64,000 nucleotides of DNA from Dryomyza anilis. Taxonomy: Eukaryota; Arthropoda; Insecta; Diptera; Dryomyzidae. The stretch is from assembly GCA_951804985.1 (NCBI GenBank), contig OX638130.1, positions 114,031,593-114,095,592 on the forward strand, given 5' to 3'. Numbering within the stretch: the stretch's first letter is position 1; every line of letters starts with the position of its first letter. Shown piece by piece: positions 58,030-64,000 of the stretch. A model generated the notes under the pieces. That model saw nothing but the letters and a program-made list of their open reading frames with translations, was not told where the DNA came from and searched no databases. The position numbers and the translations under genes are program-made.

Positions 58030-61000
58030 TAGGAGTTACGGCCATTTAAAGAAAATTTTAAAAATTCGGTTTTCAAAATCTGATTACTCCAGAACCAACC
58101 GATCGAATTATTTGAAATTTGCAGTGAAAAATTCGATATTCAATGACTATAAAATGCGCCTACTTTCAACCCTCTAGGACGCTCCGTTTAGAGTTACGGC
58201 CATTTAAAGAAAATTTTAAAAATTCGGTTTTCAAAATCTGATTACTCCAGAACCAACCGATCGAATTATTTGAAATTTGCAGTGAAAAATTCGACATTCA
58301 ATGACTATAAAATGCGCTTACTTTCAACCCTTTAGGACGCTCCGTTTAGGAGTTACGGCCATTTAAAGAAATTTTTAAAAATTCGGTTTTCAAAATCTGA
58401 TTACTCCAGAACCAACCGATTGAATTATTTGAAATTTGCAGTGAAAAATTCGACATTCAATGACTATAAAATGCGCCTACTTTCAACCCTCTAGGACGCT
58501 CCGTTTAGGAGTTACGGCCATTTAAAGAAAATTTTAAAAATTCGGTTCTCAAAATCTGATTACCTTAGAACCAACCGATCGAATTATTTGAAATTTGCAG
58601 TGCAAAATTCGATATTCAATGACTATAAAATGCGCCTACTTTCAACCCTCTAGGACGCTCCGTTTAGGAGTTACGGCCATTTAAAGAAAATTTTAAAAAT
58701 TCGGTTTTCAAAATCTGATTACTCCAGAACCAACCGATCGAATTATTTGAAATTTGCAGTGAAAAATTCGACATTCAATGACTATAAAATGCGCCTACTT
58801 TCAACCCTCTAGGACGCTCCGTTTAGGAGTTACGGCCATTTAAAGAAAATTTTAAAAATTCGGTTTTCAAAATCTGATTACTCCAGAACCAACCGATCGA
58901 ATTATTTGAAATTTGCAGTGAAAAATTCGATATTCAATGACTATAAAATGCGCCTACTTTCAACCCTCTAGGACGCTCCGTTTAGAGTTACGGCCATTTA
59001 AAGAAATTTTTAAAAATTCGGTTTTCAAAATCTGATTACTCCAGAACCAACCGATCGAATTATTTGAAATTTGCAGTGAAAAATTCGATATTCAATGACT
59101 ATAAAATGCGCCTACTTTCAACCCTCTAGGACGCTCCGTTTAGGAGTTACGGCCACTTAAAGAAAATTTTAAAAATTCGGTTTTCAAAATCTGATTACTC
59201 CAGAACCAACCGATCGAATTATTTGAAATTTGCAGTGAAAAATTCGACATTCAATGACTATAAAATGCGCCTACTTTCAACCCTCTAGGACGCTCCGTTT
59301 AGGAGTTACGGCCATTTAAAGAAAATTTTAAAAATTCGGTTTTCAAAATCTGATTACTCCAGAACCAACCGATCGAATTATTTGAAATTTGCAGTGAAAA
59401 ATTCGACATTCAATGACTATAAAATGCGCTTACTTTCAACCCTTTAGGACGCTCCGTTTAGGAGTTACGGCCATTTAAAGAAAATTTTAAAAATTCGGTT
59501 TTCAAAATCTGATTACTCCAGAACCAACCGATCGAATTATTTGAAATTTGCAGTGAAAAATTCGATATTCAATGACTATAAAATGCGCCTACTTTCAACC
59601 CTCTAGGACGCTCCGTTTAGGAGTTACGGCCATTTAAAGAAAATTTTAAAAATTCGGTTTTCAAAATCTGATTACTCCAGAACCAACCGATCGAATTATT
59701 TGAAATTTGCAGTGAAAAATTCGATATTCAATGACTATAAAATGCGCCTACTTTCAACCCTCTAGGACGCTCCGTTTAGAGTTACGGCCATTTAAAGAAA
59801 TTTTTAAAAATTCGGTTTTCAAAATCTGATTACTCCAGAACCAACCGATCGAATTATTTGAAATTTGCAGTGAAAAATTCGATATTCAATGACTATAAAA
59901 TGCGCCTACTTTCAACCCTCTAGGACGCTCCGTTTAGGAGTTACGGCCACTTAAAGAAAATTTTAAAAATTCGGTTTTCAAAATCTGATTACTCCAGAAC
60001 CAACCGATCGAATTATTTGAAATTTGCAGTGAAAAATTCGACATTCAATGACTATAAAATGCGCCTACTTTCAACCCTCTAGGACGCTCCGTTTAGGAGT
60101 TACGGCCATTTAAAGAAAATTTTAAAAATTCGGTTTTCAAAATCTGATTACTCCAGAACCAACCGATCGAATTATTTGAAATTTGCAGTGAAAAATTCGA
60201 CATTCAATGACTATAAAATGCGCTTACTTTCAACCCTTTAGGACGCTCCGTTTAGGAGTTACGGCCATTTAAAGAAAATTTTAAAAATTCGGTTGAAAAA
60301 TTCGATATTCAATGACTATAAAATGCGCCTACTTTCAACCCTCTAGGACGCTCCGTTTAGGAGTTACGGCCATTTAAAGAAAATTTTAAAAATTCGGTTT
60401 TCAAAATCTGATTACTCCAGAACCAACCGATCGAATTATTTGAAATTTGCAGTGAAAAATTCGACATTCAATGACTATAAAATGCGCCTACTTTCAACCC
60501 TCTAGGACGCTCCGTTTAGGAGTTACGGCCATTTAAAGAAAATTTTAAAAATTCGGTTTTCAAAATCTGATTACTCCAGAACCAACCGATTGAATTATTT
60601 GAAATTTGCAGTGAAAAATTCGACATTCAATGACTATAAAATGCGCCTACTTTCAACCCTTTAGGACGCTCCGTTTAGGAGTTACGGCCATTTAAAGAAA
60701 ATTTTAAAAATTCAGTTTTCAAAATCTGGTTACTCCAGAACCAACCGATCGAATTATTTGAAATTTGCAGTGAAAAATTCGACATTCAATGACTATAAAA
60801 TGCGCTTACTTTCAACCCTTTAGGACGCTCCGTTTAGGAGTTACGGCCATTTAAAGAAAATTTTAAAAATTCGGTTTTCAAAATCTGATTACTCCAGAAC
60901 CAACCGATCGAATTATTTGAAATTTGCAGTGAAAAATTCGACATTCAATGACTATAAAATGCGCCTACTTTCAACCCTCTAGGACGCTCCGTTTAGGAGT

Positions 61001-64000
61001 TACGGCCATTTAAAGAAAATTTTAAAAAATCGATTTTCAAAATCTGATTACTCCAGAACCAACCGATCGAATTATTTGAAATTTGCAGTGAAAAATTCGA
61101 CATTCAATGACTATAAAATGCGCCTACTTTCAACCCTCTAGGACGCTCCGTTTAGGAGTTACGGCCATTTAAAGAAAATTTTAAAAATTCGGTTCTCAAA
61201 ATCTGATTACTCCAGAACCAACCGATCGAATTATTTGAAATTTGCAGTGCAAAATTCGACATTCAATGACTATAAAATGCGCCTACTTTCAACCCTCTAG
61301 GACGCTCCGTTTAGGAGTTACGGCCATTTAAAGAAAATTTTAAAAATTCGGTTTTCAAAATCTGATTACTCCAGAACCAACCGATCGAATTATTTGAAAT
61401 TTGCCGTGATAAATTCGACATTCAATGACTATAAAATGCGCCTACTTTCAACCCTCTAGGACGCTCCGTTTAGGAGTTACGGCCATTTAAAGAAAATTTT
61501 AAAAATTCGACATTCAATAACTATAAAATGCGCCTACTTTCAACCCTCTAGGACGCTCCGTTTAGGAGTTACGGCCATTTAAAGAAAATTTTAAAAATTC
61601 GGTTTTCAAAATCTGATTACTCCAGAACCAACCGATCGAATTATTTGAAATTTACCGCGAAAAATTCGATATTCAATGACTATAAAATGCGCCTACTTTC
61701 AACCCTCTAGGACGCTCCGTTTAGGAGTTACGGCCATTTAAAGAAAATTTTAAAAATTCGACATTCAATAACTATAAAATGCGCCTACTTTCAACCCTCT
61801 AGGACGCTCCGTTTAGGAGTTACGGCCATTTAAAGACAATTATAAAAATTCGGTTTTCAAAATCTGATTACTCCAGAACCAACCGATCGAATTATTTGAA
61901 ATTTGCAGTGAAAAGTTCGATATTCAATGACTATAAAATGCGCCTACTTTCAACCCTCTGATTACTCCAGAACCAACCGATCGAATTATTTGAAATTTGC
62001 AGTGAAAAATGCGCCTACTTTCAACCCTCTAGGACGCTCCGTTTAGGAGTTACGGCCATTTAAAGAAATTTTTAAAAATTCGGTTTTCAAAATCTGATTA
62101 CTCCAGAACCAACCGATTGAATTATTTGAAATTTGCAGTGAAAAATTCGACATTCAATGACTATAAAATGCGCCTACTTTCAACCCTCTAGGACGCTCCG
62201 TTTAGGAGTTACGGCCATTTAAAGAAAATTTTAAAAATTCGGTTCTCAAAATCTGATTACCTTAGAACCAACCGATCGAATTATTTGAAATTTGCAGTGC
62301 AAAATTCGATATTCAATGACTATAAAATGCGCCTACTTTCAACCCTCTAGGACGCTCCGTTTAGGAGTTACGGCCATTTAAAGAAAATTTTAAAAATTCG
62401 GTTTTCAAAATCTGATTACTCCAGAACCAACCGATCGAATTATTTGAAATTTGCAGTGAAAAATTCGACATTCAATGACTATAAAATGCGCCTACTTTCA
62501 ACCCTCTAGGACGCTCCGTTTAGGAGTTACGGCCATTTAAAGAAAATTTTAAAAATTCGGTTTTCAAAATCTGATTACTCCAGAACCAACCGATCGAATT
62601 ATTTGAAATTTGCAGTGAAAAATTCGATATTCAATGACTATAAAATGCGCCTACTTTCAACCCTCTAGGACGCTCCGTTTAGAGTTACGGCCATTTAAAG
62701 AAATTTTTAAAAATTCGGTTTTCAAAATCTGATTACTCCAGAACCAACCGATCGAATTATTTGAAATTTGCAGTGAAAAATTCGATATTCAATGACTATA
62801 AAATGCGCCTACTTTCAACCCTCTAGGACGCTCCGTTTAGGAGTTACGGCCACTTAAAGAAAATTTTAAAAATTCGGTTTTCAAAATCTGATTACTCCAG
62901 AACCAACCGATCGAATTATTTGAAATTTGCAGTGAAAAATTCGACATTCAATGACTATAAAATGCGCCTACTTTCAACCCTCTAGGACGCTCCGTTTAGG
63001 AGTTACGGCCATTTAAAGAAAATTTTAAAAATTCGGTTTTCAAAATCTGATTACTCCAGAACCAACCGATCGAATTATTTGAAATTTGCAGTGAAAAATT
63101 CGACATTCAATGACTATAAAATGCGCTTACTTTCAACCCTTTAGGACGCTCCGTTTAGGAGTTACGGCCATTTAAAGAAAATTTTAAAAATTCGGTTTTC
63201 AAAATCTGATTACTCCAGAACCAACCGATCGAATTATTTGAAATTTGCAGTGAAAAATTCGATATTCAATGACTATAAAATGCGCCTACTTTCAACCCTC
63301 TAGGACGCTCCGTTTAGGAGTTACGGCCATTTAAAGAAAATTTTAAAAATTCGGTTTTCAAAATCTGATTACTCCAGAACCAACCGATCGAATTATTTGA
63401 AATTTGCAGTGAAAAATTCGATATTCAATGACTATAAAATGCGCCTACTTTCAACCCTCTAGGACGCTCCGTTTAGAGTTACGGCCATTTAAAGAAATTT
63501 TTAAAAATTCGGTTTTCAAAATCTGATTACTCCAGAACCAACCGATCGAATTATTTGAAATTTGCAGTGAAAAATTCGATATTCAATGACTATAAAATGC
63601 GCCTACTTTCAACCCTCTAGGACGCTCCGTTTAGGAGTTACGGCCACTTAAAGAAAATTTTAAAAATTCGGTTTTCAAAATCTGATTACTCCAGAACCAA
63701 CCGATCGAATTATTTGAAATTTGCAGTGAAAAATTCGACATTCAATGACTATAAAATGCGCCTACTTTCAACCCTCTAGGACGCTCCGTTTAGGAGTTAC
63801 GGCCATTTAAAGAAAATTTTAAAAATTCGGTTTTCAAAATCTGATTACTCCAGAACCAACCGATCGAATTATTTGAAATTTGCAGTGAAAAATTCGACAT
63901 TCAATGACTATAAAATGCGCTTACTTTCAACCCTTTAGGACGCTCCGTTTAGGAGTTACGGCCATTTAAAGAAAATTTTAAAAATTCGGTTTTCAAAATC
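58030..64000 (+). repeat. Higher-order repeat of 794 bp (five monomers less one base)
   Basis: The one-base deletion TTTAGAGTTACGG occurs at 58190, 58984, 59778, then 62681 and 63475. GGCCACTTAAAG and TGCGCTTACTTTC follow the same 794-bp interval. 794 equals five 159-bp monomers minus the deleted base. The block is interrupted between about 60.3 and 62.5 kb by monomers of other types and resumes to the window edge. Confidence 0.9.

Larger units (their letters stand above)
30974..64000 (+). repeat. Satellite array, 159-bp monomer, continues beyond the window
   Basis: 33 kb of head-to-tail monomers with no inversion and no foreign insertion seen. Landmarks in order are GATCGAATTATTTGAAATTT, CATTCAATGACTATAAAA, TGCGCCTACTTTCAACCC, TAGGACGCTCCGTTTAGGAG, TTACGGCCATTTAAAG and CTGATTACTCCAGAACCAAC. 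Spacing between equivalent points is 159 bp, about one nucleosome repeat, common for centromeric satellites. All three plus frames contain stops in each monomer, although 159 is divisible by three. Variants include GCAGTGAAAA, GCAGTGCAAA, TTCCGTGAAA and GCCGTGATAA at one position, and GGTTTTC or GGTTCTC at another. The first monomers are the most diverged. Confidence 0.97.

Noticed and set aside
30974..64000. Regular repeats considered as a CRISPR array
   Set aside because: Monomers are contiguous without unique spacers, far longer than CRISPR repeats, and the DNA is eukaryotic.

Overview
The window is eukaryotic, non-coding, AT-rich DNA. The repeat types point to a higher dipteran fly, probably a calyptrate (blowfly or house-fly group); this is inferred from repeats, not from any gene. 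I find no convincing protein-coding exon. All open frames are short and most are shadows of simple repeats or transposon ends. There are no rRNA genes, no CRISPR array and no intact tRNA gene, only three degenerate tRNA-like sequences.

Positions 1-30,900 are a mosaic of AT-rich sequence and many small, mostly non-autonomous mobile elements, several nested inside others. Those with readable ends include three mini-me/DINE-1-like elements (523-1737, 9104-9567, 30181-30881), a Helitron-like element (4645-5361), a 2.46-kb hAT-type element with 0.6-kb inverted arms and a perfect 8-bp target duplication (21743-24203), and a Transib-like element with a 5-bp GC-rich duplication (25828-27162). There is also a PIF/Harbinger-like MITE family in four copies, several TA-flanked MITE families, a family with CCTAGTAGAAATTT ends, and a tRNA-related SINE-like family on the minus strand in three copies. 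The nesting gives a relative order of insertion. Two GC-richer stretches (about 2595-3480 and 29430-29880) and a CRE plus TATA combination near 5949-6040 look like possible promoter or 5' UTR DNA. TGACGTCA occurs five times within 4.5 kb. No downstream coding exon is visible here.

From about 30,974 to the right edge (33 kb, over half the window) the sequence is one uninterrupted head-to-tail satellite array. Its monomer is 159 bp, and a 104-bp deletion variant is interspersed up to about 50.9 kb. A short inverted fragment of the same satellite (30887-30962) sits between the last mini-me element and the array. The array is built from local higher-order repeats whose period changes along its length: 1,498 and 1,761 bp, then 1,232, 2,367 (three copies), 1,688, 1,652 and finally 794 bp. 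This fits a pericentromeric or other heterochromatic array and its euchromatin-side junction, with transposon-rich flanking DNA to the left.
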